64,000 bases of DNA, taken from JBILXY01 sp044378055 (GTDB lineage: Bacteria > Patescibacteriota > JACMRA01). The notes beneath the pieces are model-generated. The model was given only the letters and a program-made list of their open reading frames with translations, was not told where the DNA came from and made no database searches. The DNA is taken from assembly GCA_044378055.1 (NCBI GenBank), contig JBILXY010000005.1, positions 8,266 through 72,265 of the forward strand, read 5' to 3'. Positions 8,903-16,507 of the stretch are shown piece after piece; the stretch's first letter is position 1, and every line of letters begins with the position of its first letter. The position numbers and the translations under genes are program-made.

Positions 8903-9276
8903 TTAAATATAGAAAAGCTACACAACAACATTACAACTGTAATTGGTTGCCAAAGTTTTCTTTCCTTTTTACTTTGGGTTGCAGAATTGGCAATTACAGC
9001 CAAAACATTAAAACCAATAATAAACCATTTTATAAAATCTGGAAATTTAAAATTGGTAGGTAAAATTTGGGTTGAATCGACAACAAACAAAGCAAAAAAA
9101 GACAAAATTAGTATGGATATAAACGGGGCAATTCGTATTTTAATTGGAAGCACACCTTTATTGTATCCACCCATAGTCCACTCTCCCCAAGGTTTTCCAA
9201 AAACCAAACCAACTTGAAAAAGTATGGTGAAAAGTAAAAGGACAAGATAAATAACAGCGACTGAAATTGTGAGCAT
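8899..9276 (-). CDS. conserved four-helix membrane protein
   Basis: Predicted integral membrane protein with four helices and the loop motif GKPWGEWTMGGYNKGVLP after helix one. This motif marks a widespread uncharacterised family of small membrane proteins. I place the start at the ATG at 9276, directly before the first helix (LTISVAVIYLVLLLF). A longer reading frame would overlap the upstream AlkC-like gene and add a charged, unrelated N-terminus. No function is known. The stop codon interlocks with that of the LiaF-like gene. Confidence 0.7.
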   Translation of the reverse strand: MLTISVAVIYLVLLLFTILFQVGLVFGKPWGEWTMGGYNKGVLPIKIRIAPFISILILSFFALFVVDSTQILPTNFKFPDFIKWFIIGFNVLAVIANSATQSKKERKLWQPITVVMLLCSFSIFN

Positions 9277-9314
9277 AATTGATTGGGTTTTTAATTGAAG
9301 TATTTGTCCACTTA

Positions 9315-10085
9315 TTAAATATCTTTTACATTCCTTACCGCGTGTTTTAAAATCCATTGGGTATTTTTGTTTGAAGAATCTTTATACTTCTCGATAAACT
9401 TAAAACCGACTTTTGCATTAACTTTAAAATAATCAGCAATGTTATTGGCCACCGATTTTTGAACAAATTTTATGTCGTCTTGAATTAAATTATCTAATAT
9501 TTTAAATACTGGTTCTGGCTTAAAAATAAAATTATCCAATTTGGTGGACCAAGGTAATTTCGCTCTACAACCTTCTGCAGAAAGTCTTCTAAGGTGAAAG
9601 TTCTTTGATAAACTCCACTTCAACATTACTTCCATAGTTTTCTCAGGATATTTTCGAATAAATGGCCTTATAGCGTATTCCCCAGTGTTCCTTTTGGTAA
9701 TTTCCTGAATTGCTTTTATTGATGTTTCAAATTCATCAAGCCCATATGTTTCAACAAATTTTGCAATAGGCATTATCCAATAAAAGTTGGTAAACATCCC
9801 AGTTTCATTTGGGTTTTCCTCGCCCAGAACACTCATTAAAATTTCTATAGCTTTAATATAATTACTTGGCAAAAGTTGGTGTAAAATTTCAGAGTGTAGT
9901 TGAATTCTTTGGGTATAGCTTAAACCAACACATTTTAAACTAATGATTTCAACATATTTTTTTGCATCAAACTGAGGATAAACTGCTAGAATTTTTTCAC
10001 CTAACAAGATAGCTAAATTTGTACCAAACCACTTTGTTATGCTTTTATCTTCTTGCAATGTTGAACTTTTTTCTGGATTATTCAT
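9315..10085 (-). CDS. AlkC-like DNA alkylation repair protein
   Basis: All-helical HEAT-like repeat protein of 256 residues. The segments NTGEYAIRPFIRKYPEKT, SKNFHLRRLSAEGCRAKLPW and DDIKFVQKSVANNIADY match the pattern of AlkC-type DNA glycosylases. In that family these helices bind alkylated DNA and excise N3-methyladenine-type lesions without base flipping. It is followed on the same strand by a shorter HEAT-repeat gene with an 8-base gap upstream, and the two probably form an operon. Excision activity is inferred from family resemblance; catalytic residues were not confirmed individually. Confidence 0.8.
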   Translation of the reverse strand: MNNPEKSSTLQEDKSITKWFGTNLAILLGEKILAVYPQFDAKKYVEIISLKCVGLSYTQRIQLHSEILHQLLPSNYIKAIEILMSVLGEENPNETGMFTNFYWIMPIAKFVETYGLDEFETSIKAIQEITKRNTGEYAIRPFIRKYPEKTMEVMLKWSLSKNFHLRRLSAEGCRAKLPWSTKLDNFIFKPEPVFKILDNLIQDDIKFVQKSVANNIADYFKVNAKVGFKFIEKYKDSSNKNTQWILKHAVRNVKDI

Positions 10086-10093
10086 ATTCTAAT

Positions 10094-10636
10094 TTAAACT
10101 AATTTCAAATATTTATTGGCTCTGTTGGCAACCGATTTTCTGGTGTCTTTGCTAAGTTTTTCTAATTGTGGTTTTAGCCAAGGTTTAAGTTCAGGATATT
10201 TTTGAGAATAGCCAACCAAGGCTTCCATGGTGAAATTGAGCACTATCCAATCTGTGGAATTTATCAGATTGTTTTTTAAAATATCGACCACTTCTAGTCT
10301 TTGCTTTTCAGTTACAAACTTATCTAAAATCATAAATAACTGAGCAAAAGTCCACTGGGTTGAGGCTTGGTTTATTTTAGAAATCTTGCTTATAAATTGG
10401 TCTAAAAATGGCACAACTAATTCTGGTTTTGCTTTAGCAATTCTTTTAAAAGCGTTGGAAACCCTCAACCGCACAATTTCGTCTGTTGAAAAATAGCAAT
10501 CATAAAGCTCTTGAATTCTTTTAGGTTTTTGCAGAATTTCTTCCACAACCAAAATAGTATTTCCAAGCGAATTTGGGTGACCGCCAGTTAAAGCAATTTC
10601 AAAATTTGTTAGATTTGGTAATTCTTTGTTTTGCAT
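10094..10636 (-). CDS. HEAT-repeat protein, adenylosuccinate/AlkD-like helical fold
   Basis: Helical repeat protein of 180 residues. Repeats such as DEIVRLRVSNAFKRIAKAKP and DWIVLNFTMEALVGYSQKYP are typical HEAT units, and the C-terminus (KDTRKSVANRANKYLKLV) repeats the SVAN phrase of the adjacent AlkC-like protein. It is likely a scaffold or a reduced DNA-alkylation-repair relative. It lies 8 bases upstream of the AlkC-like gene on the same strand, which suggests joint expression. I cannot assign a substrate. Confidence 0.65.
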   Translation of the reverse strand: MQNKELPNLTNFEIALTGGHPNSLGNTILVVEEILQKPKRIQELYDCYFSTDEIVRLRVSNAFKRIAKAKPELVVPFLDQFISKISKINQASTQWTFAQLFMILDKFVTEKQRLEVVDILKNNLINSTDWIVLNFTMEALVGYSQKYPELKPWLKPQLEKLSKDTRKSVANRANKYLKLV

Positions 10637-10649
10637 AAATTATTTAAAA

Positions 10650-11039
10650 TTAACCAACTGGTGTACACAATTCAACTAAAAATCCATTTAGATCTTTCAA
10701 ATATCCAACAGTCTGTCCCCAAGGTTTGGCTTCTGGTTCCTTAACAATTTCCGCCCCAGCATCCACCGCATTTTTATAATCTGTTTCAATTTTTTCAGTT
10801 ACAAAAGTAAGTTCAAAAGCTGGCGAAGCTAATTTTTTGTCATGCTTGTTAATTTCAACACCGTTATATTCTGGAATAGAATAATCTGCAAAAGCCAAAG
10901 TTGTGGTGCCTGTATCAAGCTCGCCATAATCTTTTTCAGGGGTTATAAATTTTTGTTGAAATCCAAATGCCTTTTCATAAAAAGCCAAGGTTTCTTCAAC
11001 ATTTTCTACATAAAGTATGGTGTAACTGTATTTTAACAT
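10650..11039 (-). CDS. VOC family (glyoxalase/bleomycin-resistance-like) protein
   Basis: Single vicinal-oxygen-chelate domain of 129 residues. It begins YSYTILYVENVEETLAFYEK, has the beta-alpha-beta-beta-beta repeat, and ends with GQTVGYLKDLNGFLVELC, the usual metal-ligand Glu strand (D-x-x-G-x-x-V-E-L). Members include glyoxalases, dioxygenases and drug-binding proteins, so substrate assignment is not possible from sequence alone. It sits 6 bases downstream of an ABM-domain gene in the same minus-strand run. Confidence 0.9.
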   Translation of the reverse strand: MLKYSYTILYVENVEETLAFYEKAFGFQQKFITPEKDYGELDTGTTTLAFADYSIPEYNGVEINKHDKKLASPAFELTFVTEKIETDYKNAVDAGAEIVKEPEAKPWGQTVGYLKDLNGFLVELCTPVG

Positions 11040-11045
11040 AAAAAT

Positions 11046-11345
11046 TTAATTTAGAAGATTTATTTCTTGACCCTTGGTCGGCATTTCTAATAATAATGGG
11101 ATGGCTTGTGAGATCAATTCTTTTACACCTGCAACTGATAGTGACAAATCATGGTCTTGTTTACTATCCCAGATTTCTGTAATATAAACCGTGTTATCTT
11201 CCTGTTCGCTTTGTCCCACAGCATAAAGCTGACAACCTTTGGCTTTGACTAGTATCATTTTTGAGGCTTGGAGCATTATCTCTGTTAGCTGATCAAGAAG
11301 TCCAGGCTTGGCAATGAGTTTTCCTTGAAATAGGTATTTTGGCAT
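11046..11345 (-). CDS. antibiotic biosynthesis monooxygenase (ABM) domain protein
   Basis: Ferredoxin-like dimeric alpha-beta barrel protein of 99 residues: FQGKLIAKPGLLDQLTEIML, then KGCQLYAVGQSEQED and YITEIWDSKQDHDLSL. These are the typical strand and WxSxxxHxxH-like positions of the ABM/YgiN family. Members are quinol-type monooxygenases or small oxygenase-like proteins, often in general stress regions. It is followed closely by the VOC gene. The exact substrate is unknown. Confidence 0.88.
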   Translation of the reverse strand: MPKYLFQGKLIAKPGLLDQLTEIMLQASKMILVKAKGCQLYAVGQSEQEDNTVYITEIWDSKQDHDLSLSVAGVKELISQAIPLLLEMPTKGQEINLLN

Positions 11346-11358
11346 AAATGCTTTTGAG

Positions 11359-11529
11359 TTATTTTGTAAACAATTTTTCCATCTTGTAATATTGACCCTT
11401 GGTTAGAAAAACTCGATGTATATTTGGACTATCAGTTGCCCCTGTAAGACAGGCAGTTTGGCTGATACCCCAACTAATTATTTTCATGGAAGTCACATCT
11501 AAATCAATGTAGTAATAAGATTTTAACAT
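11359..11529 (-). CDS. small hypothetical protein (56 aa)
   Basis: Short protein starting MLKSYYYIDLDVTSMKIISW, not recognised. I choose the ATG at 11529 over an in-frame start at 11577 because the longer form adds an unconvincing basic leader. It lies 13 bases upstream of the ABM gene and 59 bases downstream of the DUF2200 gene, all on the minus strand, so it fits an operon of small stress-type genes. No domain or membrane helix is evident. Confidence 0.45.
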   Translation of the reverse strand: MLKSYYYIDLDVTSMKIISWGISQTACLTGATDSPNIHRVFLTKGQYYKMEKLFTK

Positions 11530-11588
11530 AAATGAATAATGCAAACTTACAAAATATTTTCTACTAATAAATGTCAATTTTAAAAACC

Positions 11589-11966
11589 CTAAATAGCTTT
11601 CCTTAAAATCTTGTCCATACTTTTACCCTTAGCTAGTTCATCAATTAATTTATCTAAATACCGAATTTCTTTCATTAGCGGTTCTTGAATTTCTTCTATC
11701 CTTACCCCACAAATAACACCTTTTATTAAAGTTCGAAGCGGATTAAGTTTAGCCTGGGCAAAAAATTCTTCAAAATTTACCATGTTTACAATCTGTTTTT
11801 CAAATTCTTTTTGAGTGTAACCTGTAAGCCATAAAATGATTTCATCCACCTCAGCCTTAGTTCGGTTTTTTCTTTCAGCTTTTTGGATGTAAAGTTTATA
11901 AACACTGGCAAAAGACATGTCATAAATTCTTGGCCTGATTAGTTTCGAAGAAGAGATGTTTGGCAT
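11589..11966 (-). CDS. DUF2200 family protein
   Basis: Clear DUF2200 member of 125 residues. It contains the family signatures RIYDMSFASVYKLYIQKAER, KAEVDEIILWLTGY, RTLIKGVICGVRIEEIQEP and MKEIRYLDKLIDELAKGK. The family is widespread in bacteria with larger genomes and its function is unknown; members are small soluble helical proteins. It is the first gene of a minus-strand string (DUF2200, 56-aa protein, ABM, VOC, HEAT, AlkC-like). Confidence 0.93.
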   Translation of the reverse strand: MPNISSSKLIRPRIYDMSFASVYKLYIQKAERKNRTKAEVDEIILWLTGYTQKEFEKQIVNMVNFEEFFAQAKLNPLRTLIKGVICGVRIEEIQEPLMKEIRYLDKLIDELAKGKSMDKILRKAI

Positions 11967-12038
11967 AAATTAATTTCCAATATAACTTATCTATTTAGAT
12001 TCAAATTGTAAACAAAAAATATCTAATACTTAGGATAT

Positions 12039-12148
12039 CCTAGATAGGGGAACATAAGTGAAGCGAGGGAAGTACCCCTGGTAAGGGGTCAGAGTTTGAA
12101 AAACTCTGGGGGTAGCAAGGGGACAAGCCGCAGGCTTGGGGGGTAGCC
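12039..12148 (+). repeat. multi-hairpin dispersed repeat, copy 1 (longest)
   Basis: Four successive inverted repeats are visible: CCTAGATAGGGG, then ACCCCTGGTAAGGGGT, then CAGAGTTT...AACTCTGG, then CAAGCCGCAGGCTTGG, each joined by GGGGTAGC-type linkers. The element fills most of the gap between the DUF2200 gene and the PIN toxin gene. Related copies are at 12940-13018, 14241-14337 (inverted), 31987-32059 and 51960-52007. Confidence 0.85.
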
Positions 12149-12164
12149 AGATTTTCAAATGAAA

Positions 12165-12569
12165 CTATCGGAGCATTTTAGCCCAAACCTTATTCATCTT
12201 TTCATCGAAAGTGTGAAGCTTTCTATTTTCTGTTTTAGCTAAGACCAAATTGTAATTATCTTCTAATCCTAAAGTATTTTGCTGTGACAAGCTTAAAGCC
12301 TTTACTAATATATCTTCATTTTCAAACTCTACCATTGTTGATAAATACAAGTTTTCCAAAAAAGTTACAATTTCAGTTTCTTGCCATTTGTAAACTTTGG
12401 TAAGCACCCACAAAAATTCAAACACAGAAACCAAACTTACCCTTACACTTTCACCATTTGTTTTACATTTAATTAGAAAGTTAGAAACAATATTAGACTG
12501 CTCAGAATTTTTCTCTACTGCTAGTCTTACAAGATAATTTGTATCAATAAGGTGTAAATTATTTGCCAT
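12165..12569 (-). CDS. PIN-domain toxin
   Basis: Single PIN ribonuclease domain. Acidic metal-binding positions are visible in LHLIDTNYLVRL (Asp), SVFEFLWVL (Glu), GLEDNYNLVLA and LHTFDEKMNKV (Asp). PIN toxins cleave RNA, often tRNA or rRNA, and are held inactive by the partner. The gene overlaps the upstream AbrB-type antitoxin gene by 11 bases with the ATG chosen at 12569 (23 bases with an alternative at 12581), so the pair is translationally coupled. Its 3' end abuts repeat copy 1. Confidence 0.85.
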   Translation of the reverse strand: MANNLHLIDTNYLVRLAVEKNSEQSNIVSNFLIKCKTNGESVRVSLVSVFEFLWVLTKVYKWQETEIVTFLENLYLSTMVEFENEDILVKALSLSQQNTLGLEDNYNLVLAKTENRKLHTFDEKMNKVWAKMLR

Positions 12570-12852
12570 ATATACTACCATATTTATCTTTTATAAATTC
12601 AGTTTTACCCTTTTCAATAAGTGCTTCTAGCTCTTCATTTGTAAGATTTTTAAACTGTTTTGGAACTTCTAAAGATCCTTGTAATTTTTTTAGTTCTTCA
12701 ATTGGGTTAACTATCTGGTATTCACCGTGAATAGTTTTAACTATTAAAAGGCTATTTTGCGAAGTTTTAGACACATCAATATCCAACTCTTTTAACAAAG
12801 CAACTGGAATAGTAACTTGATTCTTAGAAGAAATCTTTAACTTATAAGTCAT
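12559..12852 (-). CDS. AbrB/SpoVT-type antitoxin
   Basis: The N-terminal swapped-hairpin DNA-binding domain (KLKISSKNQVTIPVALLKEL) is the AbrB/MazE-like signature. A charged C-terminal tail (residues about 55-97) would wrap the toxin. It overlaps the following PIN gene, giving the usual antitoxin-first order of a VapBC-like module. Such antitoxins normally autoregulate the operon by binding its promoter. The promoter region abuts repeat copy 2. Confidence 0.87.
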   Translation of the reverse strand: MTYKLKISSKNQVTIPVALLKELDIDVSKTSQNSLLIVKTIHGEYQIVNPIEELKKLQGSLEVPKQFKNLTNEELEALIEKGKTEFIKDKYGSIYGK

Positions 12853-12939
12853 AGTAAAGGAATTGTATTAAAAGTAAGGGGAAATGTCAACCACCGCTAA
12901 TTCTAAGCTTAGTAAACTGCCCCGATTGCTACGCAATAA

Positions 12940-13018
12940 CCCCTAAATAGGGGTACATTAGTGAAGCGGAGGAAAAGTACCCCTGGTAAGGGGTCAGAGC
13001 GTAGCTCTGGGGGTAGCC
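12940..13018 (+). repeat. multi-hairpin dispersed repeat, copy 2
   Basis: Begins with the palindrome CCCCTAAATAGGGG, continues ACCCCTGGTAAGGGGT and CAGAGCGTAGCTCTGG, and ends with GGGGTAGCC. It lacks the fourth hairpin of copy 1. It lies between the antitoxin gene and the downstream end of the next minus-strand membrane-protein gene, and together with copy 1 it brackets the toxin-antitoxin pair. Confidence 0.85.
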
Positions 13019-13029
13019 GTTAGCTAAAT

Positions 13030-13800
13030 TTATATTGGCCAATCGTAATTAGGAATAAACAATCTTATTGTGTAGTATAATAGTAGTGTTATAAACATGA
13101 GTGCCATACCAATAAATATACCAGGCATATTTTGTTTTAAAAAATATACAACTATTCCGTCCAAAGGCCTACCAAAAATATCATTTTTATCAATTGCATT
13201 TAGTACAAAAATAAACTTTCTCTTATTAAAATTTTTTTGTATGAGTGTGCCAATTTTATCTATAATGAAAGGTGTAAAGATAATTATTATATTTAAGTAT
13301 AAAAAATTCCATTTAAGTAAATACCAAAGAAATAGCAAAATTAAAACTGCAACCAAAATAGGTAATATAAACAAAATGAAGTTTGAATCGTTAGTAAATC
13401 TGTATTGCAAAAATTTATCAATAAAGCCTCTTCTTTTCTTACATACATAATCTATCTCCTTTAATATTTTTTGGTATTCTCTAATTGTTGTAAGATCTGA
13501 TAATGATACTTCAAAAATATAACCGTCTGAGTAATTTTTACGAATGTTTATTGATTCAATTAATTTTGATGTTGAAGAGTAGTCATTAAATGATAAACTA
13601 AAACCATCTTCTTCATAATTTTTAACTTCATCTAATATTTCATGCCATTGTTTATCGTTGGTTAAATCAGAAACTTTACACTTTATTCTAAAAAAAGAAA
13701 TTTCTCTAGAACCATCAATATAATTTAAAATAAACTTTTTCAATTCGTTTAAACTAATTTTTGATGGATGTGTAATTTTGACCTCTGTTGATGGGTACAT
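13030..13800 (-). CDS. hypothetical membrane protein (256 aa)
   Basis: Not recognised. The N-terminal half, about 130 residues, is soluble and mixed alpha/beta. Two or three membrane helices (about residues 140-185) follow, then a short charged loop (IQKNFNKRKF) and a final helix near residue 230-250. The soluble domain probably faces the cytoplasm. It lies between two genes that carry or adjoin the multi-hairpin repeat. Codon use is AT-rich like its neighbours. Confidence 0.6.
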   Translation of the reverse strand: MYPSTEVKITHPSKISLNELKKFILNYIDGSREISFFRIKCKVSDLTNDKQWHEILDEVKNYEEDGFSLSFNDYSSTSKLIESINIRKNYSDGYIFEVSLSDLTTIREYQKILKEIDYVCKKRRGFIDKFLQYRFTNDSNFILFILPILVAVLILLFLWYLLKWNFLYLNIIIIFTPFIIDKIGTLIQKNFNKRKFIFVLNAIDKNDIFGRPLDGIVVYFLKQNMPGIFIGMALMFITLLLYYTIRLFIPNYDWPI

Positions 13801-13838
13801 ACTTATAAAAGGATATATTTAATCATTTATGTCCATTG

Positions 13839-14405
13839 TTAAATATCTTCAATCCACTCCACCAACACACTCCTAACCCCCTCCAAATTCTCCAAAACCT
13901 CCTCATTAGTAAATCTTAAAACCTTAATCCCGCATCCTTTCAAAAAATCGTCTCTAACTTTATCATAACCTAGTTTTTCATTATGGCTTTCTCCGTCTAT
14001 TTCAATTGCCATCAACAATTCCGCACAGTAAAAATCTAAAATATAATTATCTATAATTTTTTGTTTTATAAATTTATAACCACTTAATTTCTTTTCAGAC
14101 AAAACTTCAAACCAAATTTTTTGCTCGGCTTTGGTCATAAACCTAGACATTTTTTTAGATCGATCTAAAAGTTTTGGGTTGTAATTAATTCTTTTGAACG
14201 GAGATTGGATTTCTGGTTGAATATTCTTAATATTGGTGTTGGCTACCCCCAAGCCACCCCCAGAGTTTTGCAAACTCTGACCCCTTACCAGGGGTACTTT
14301 TGACCTAGTTTCACTCAAAGTACCCCTATCTAGGGGTGAAACCAAAGGTTTCGGGGTAGTGGGTGTAGTACGCCTCTTAAACCTATCCAACTTACCCATA
14401 AACAA
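13839..14405 (-). CDS. DUF559 nuclease-like protein with repeat-encoded N-terminal segment
   Basis: The C-terminal 115 residues form a DUF559 domain, related to Vsr/restriction-endonuclease-like folds: MTKAEQKIWFEVLSEKKLSG, FIKQKIIDNYILDFYCAEL, AIEIDGESHNE and VLRFTNEEVL. The PD-(D/E)xK-type core (D in YILDFY, E-I-D in AIEIDG) is intact. Residues about 24-55 are encoded by an inverted copy of the multi-hairpin repeat, kept in frame and without stops. Homology to other DUF559 proteins seems to begin near residue 72, and no ATG is available between residues 3 and 86. The gene starts only 4 bases after the thrS stop, so it is likely co-transcribed from the thrS attenuator promoter. Confidence 0.85.
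   Translation of the reverse strand: MFMGKLDRFKRRTTPTTPKPLVSPLDRGTLSETRSKVPLVRGQSLQNSGGGLGVANTNIKNIQPEIQSPFKRINYNPKLLDRSKKMSRFMTKAEQKIWFEVLSEKKLSGYKFIKQKIIDNYILDFYCAELLMAIEIDGESHNEKLGYDKVRDDFLKGCGIKVLRFTNEEVLENLEGVRSVLVEWIEDI
14241..14337 (-). repeat. multi-hairpin dispersed repeat, copy 3, inside a coding frame
   Basis: Inverted relative to the other copies. On the minus strand it reads ACCCCTAGATAGGGGTAC, a variable linker, ACCCCTGGTAAGGGGT, CAGAGTTT...AACTCTGG and ends GGGGGTAGCC. It lies wholly within the DUF559 coding frame and contributes about 32 residues, including VPLVRGQSLQNSGGGLG. Confidence 0.85.
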
Positions 14406-14409
14406 GACC

Positions 14410-16272
14410 TTACAACCCCTTCAAAAACTCACCCAATCCCTCCAACCCAACCTTACTCTCTCCTTCCTGTGTTCTTACAGAAACCTGCCCTTCGGCAATA
14501 TCCTTCGGCCCAACGATTATCAACACTGGGATTTTTTGCATTTCGGCTTCTCTAATTTTTTTACCTAGGGATTCTGAACGGTCATCAACTTCAAACCTAA
14601 TTTCGTTGTATTTTAAAGGTTTCATAAGCACTGTTTCGTCCAAAATTTCCTTTACTTTTTCAACATATTCCAAAGTTTCAGGCTGAGTATTAATAGTTAA
14701 AATTTTAACCTGGGTTGGGGCTAACCAAAACGGGAATCGTCCACCGAAGTGATCTATAATAACACCCATAAATCTTTCTGAAGAACCGGCTATTGCTCTA
14801 TGAATTACAACTGGTCTTTCTTTTTCGCCAGCTTCATTTATGAATTCTAAACTGAATCTTTCTGGTAAGTTAAAATCGCATTGAATTGTGGCAAGCTGCC
14901 ATTCTCTTCCCAAGGCATCTTTGAACATGAAATCTAATTTAGGACCATAAAATGCAGCCTCTCCTTCAACCCGTTTATAGTTAAGATTATTAAGCTTTGC
15001 CGCTTCTTCCAAAGCATTTTCCGCAGTGTTCCAAGCCTCGTTAGAACCAAGATATTGATCCAAATCATTCATATCTCTTACCGACAGAGAAACCCAGCTT
15101 GATTCCATTCCAACAGTTTCGTAAAACGAACGGATTATTTCAACGATTGTACTTACTTCGTCTTTTATCTGAGTAATGCGGCAGAATAAATGTCCATCAT
15201 CTTGTGTGATTGAGCGGACTCTTGTAAAACCAGATAATTGCCCTGGCTTTTCATCACGGTAAACTGTGGCATGTTCAAAGTAACGCACCGGCATATCGCG
15301 GTAGCTAAATTGGTTATCTGCAAAAAGCTGCATATGATGAGGGCAGTTCATCGGCTTCATAAAGAAATTATCTGATTTACCTTGCACACGGAAAAGCTCA
15401 TCTCCAAATTTAGCAGCATGCCCAGAAGTTATATACAATTCTTCCTTGGCAATATGCGGTGTCCAAACCCTTTTGTAACCTCTGCAGCGATGTAATTGCC
15501 ATAAATAATCTTGAATATTTTGACGAATGATCATTCCATTTGGCTGGAAAAGTGGTAAGCCAGCCCCAACCAATTCACTAATTGTATAATATTTTTGGGT
15601 TTCGTTTAAAACTCTATGATCCCGTTTCTTAGCTTCTTCCCTAGCATCTTGGAACTCGGTTAATTCATCTTTTGTTTCAAAAACCAAGGCGTAAATTCTT
15701 TGCATTCTAATATCTCTTTCTTGGTCACCACGCCAGTAAGAAGCAGAAAATTTATCTAGGGCAAAGCCAGCATGTTTTAACTCTTTTACATGCTCAATAT
15801 GTGGCCCTTTGCACAAATCTTCAAACACAATTTCCCCAGTGCTTTCATTCACCAAACGGTAGATAGTAATTTTCAATTCCCCCATTAAACTTTCTGATAG
15901 TTCAAAGTTTTCTTTTTCTTCCACACTCATGCTTGTTGTACCCCTGGTTCTAAGGTCATTTAAAAGTTCAACTTTAAGCGGTTGATTGTTCTTTTCAAAA
16001 AGCTCTATTGCCTCAATAATACTAACTTCTTGAACTTTAAAAGCTAAGTGTTGCTTTAACATTTCCCTCATTTTTTCCTCTAATAAAGGTAAGTCTTCTG
16101 GAATTAAAGTTCGTGGTAAAATAAAGTCGTAGTAACAACCGTTTTCAATAACAGGCCCAACGCCGTATTGAGCTTCTGGGAACATTTGACCAACAGCTGC
16201 AGCCATAATGTGGGCCATAGAATGACGCTTTGTATCAAGGGAAAGGTTTTGTGAGTTCGGGGAAAGTGACAT
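14410..16272 (-). CDS. thrS: threonyl-tRNA synthetase
   Basis: Class II aminoacyl-tRNA synthetase of 620 residues that charges tRNA-Thr. It begins directly with the editing domain: RHSMAHIMA gives the HxxxH pair at residues 17 and 21. The usual N-terminal TGS domain is absent. The catalytic core has motif 2 (YRDEKPGQLSGFTRVR), the zinc ligands in MNCPHHM, DDGHLF and VIHRAIAGSSERFMG, and the C-terminal anticodon-binding domain starts at APTQVKIL. All expected catalytic residues are present. Its leader (16437-16532) encodes a threonine-rich attenuation peptide and terminator. The DUF559 gene follows after 4 bases. Confidence 0.97.
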   Translation of the reverse strand: MSLSPNSQNLSLDTKRHSMAHIMAAAVGQMFPEAQYGVGPVIENGCYYDFILPRTLIPEDLPLLEEKMREMLKQHLAFKVQEVSIIEAIELFEKNNQPLKVELLNDLRTRGTTSMSVEEKENFELSESLMGELKITIYRLVNESTGEIVFEDLCKGPHIEHVKELKHAGFALDKFSASYWRGDQERDIRMQRIYALVFETKDELTEFQDAREEAKKRDHRVLNETQKYYTISELVGAGLPLFQPNGMIIRQNIQDYLWQLHRCRGYKRVWTPHIAKEELYITSGHAAKFGDELFRVQGKSDNFFMKPMNCPHHMQLFADNQFSYRDMPVRYFEHATVYRDEKPGQLSGFTRVRSITQDDGHLFCRITQIKDEVSTIVEIIRSFYETVGMESSWVSLSVRDMNDLDQYLGSNEAWNTAENALEEAAKLNNLNYKRVEGEAAFYGPKLDFMFKDALGREWQLATIQCDFNLPERFSLEFINEAGEKERPVVIHRAIAGSSERFMGVIIDHFGGRFPFWLAPTQVKILTINTQPETLEYVEKVKEILDETVLMKPLKYNEIRFEVDDRSESLGKKIREAEMQKIPVLIIVGPKDIAEGQVSVRTQEGESKVGLEGLGEFLKGL

Positions 16273-16354
16273 AGGTTTTTAATGTATAATTTTAAATTTT
16301 TAAGCAATTTTTAATGAAGAAATTTTTAAGACTTTTTTATTTTTTAAATTAAAC

Positions 16355-16380
16355 TCGTAGGGGAATGCCTACGGCTTCCC
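16355..16380. repeat. hairpin in the thrS leader, CTACGG-type element
   Basis: On the minus strand GGGAAGCC pairs with GGC-ATTCCC with one bulged base and a short loop. It lies between the attenuator terminator and the thrS start codon, about 85 bases before the ATG. It contains CTACGG and so resembles the short hairpin elements at 39657-39775 and 49206-49231. No U-tract follows, so I do not call it a terminator. Confidence 0.45.
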
Positions 16381-16436
16381 AAAAATTAAACCTTAAACAT
16401 TTTCTTCATTTTATTTAGTATTTATAATTTGTGTGC

Positions 16437-16462
16437 AAACAAAAACTCCCATTTCTGGGAGT
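16437..16462 (-). terminator. attenuator terminator of thrS
   Basis: On the minus strand ACTCCCA (16462-16456) pairs with TGGGAGT (16451-16445) around a GAAA tetraloop, followed by TTTTTGTTT. This 7-bp hairpin lies 172 bases upstream of the thrS ATG, inside its leader, so its formation would end transcription before the gene. Confidence 0.88.
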
Positions 16463-16507
16463 AAGATTATTTCGTAAAACAAAACTACTCCCGTATTTGG
16501 GCTGTAG
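16445..16507 (-). promoter_or_regulatory. thrS transcription attenuator (mutually exclusive hairpins)
   Basis: Four segments on the minus strand can pair in alternative ways. Segment 1 (CTAC and CCC, 16507-16499) pairs with segment 2 (GGG and GTAG, 16492-16485). Segment 2 (GGGAGTA) pairs perfectly with segment 3 (TACTCCC, 16463-16457). Segment 3 pairs with segment 4 (TGGGAGT) as the terminator. The threonine codons of the leader peptide overlap the start of segment 1, and its stop codon lies in segment 2. A ribosome stalled for lack of Thr-tRNA would leave segment 2 free to form the 2:3 antiterminator. A ribosome that reaches the stop would block segment 2 and allow the terminator. This is the trp/thr-operon type mechanism, inferred from sequence. 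Confidence 0.87.
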
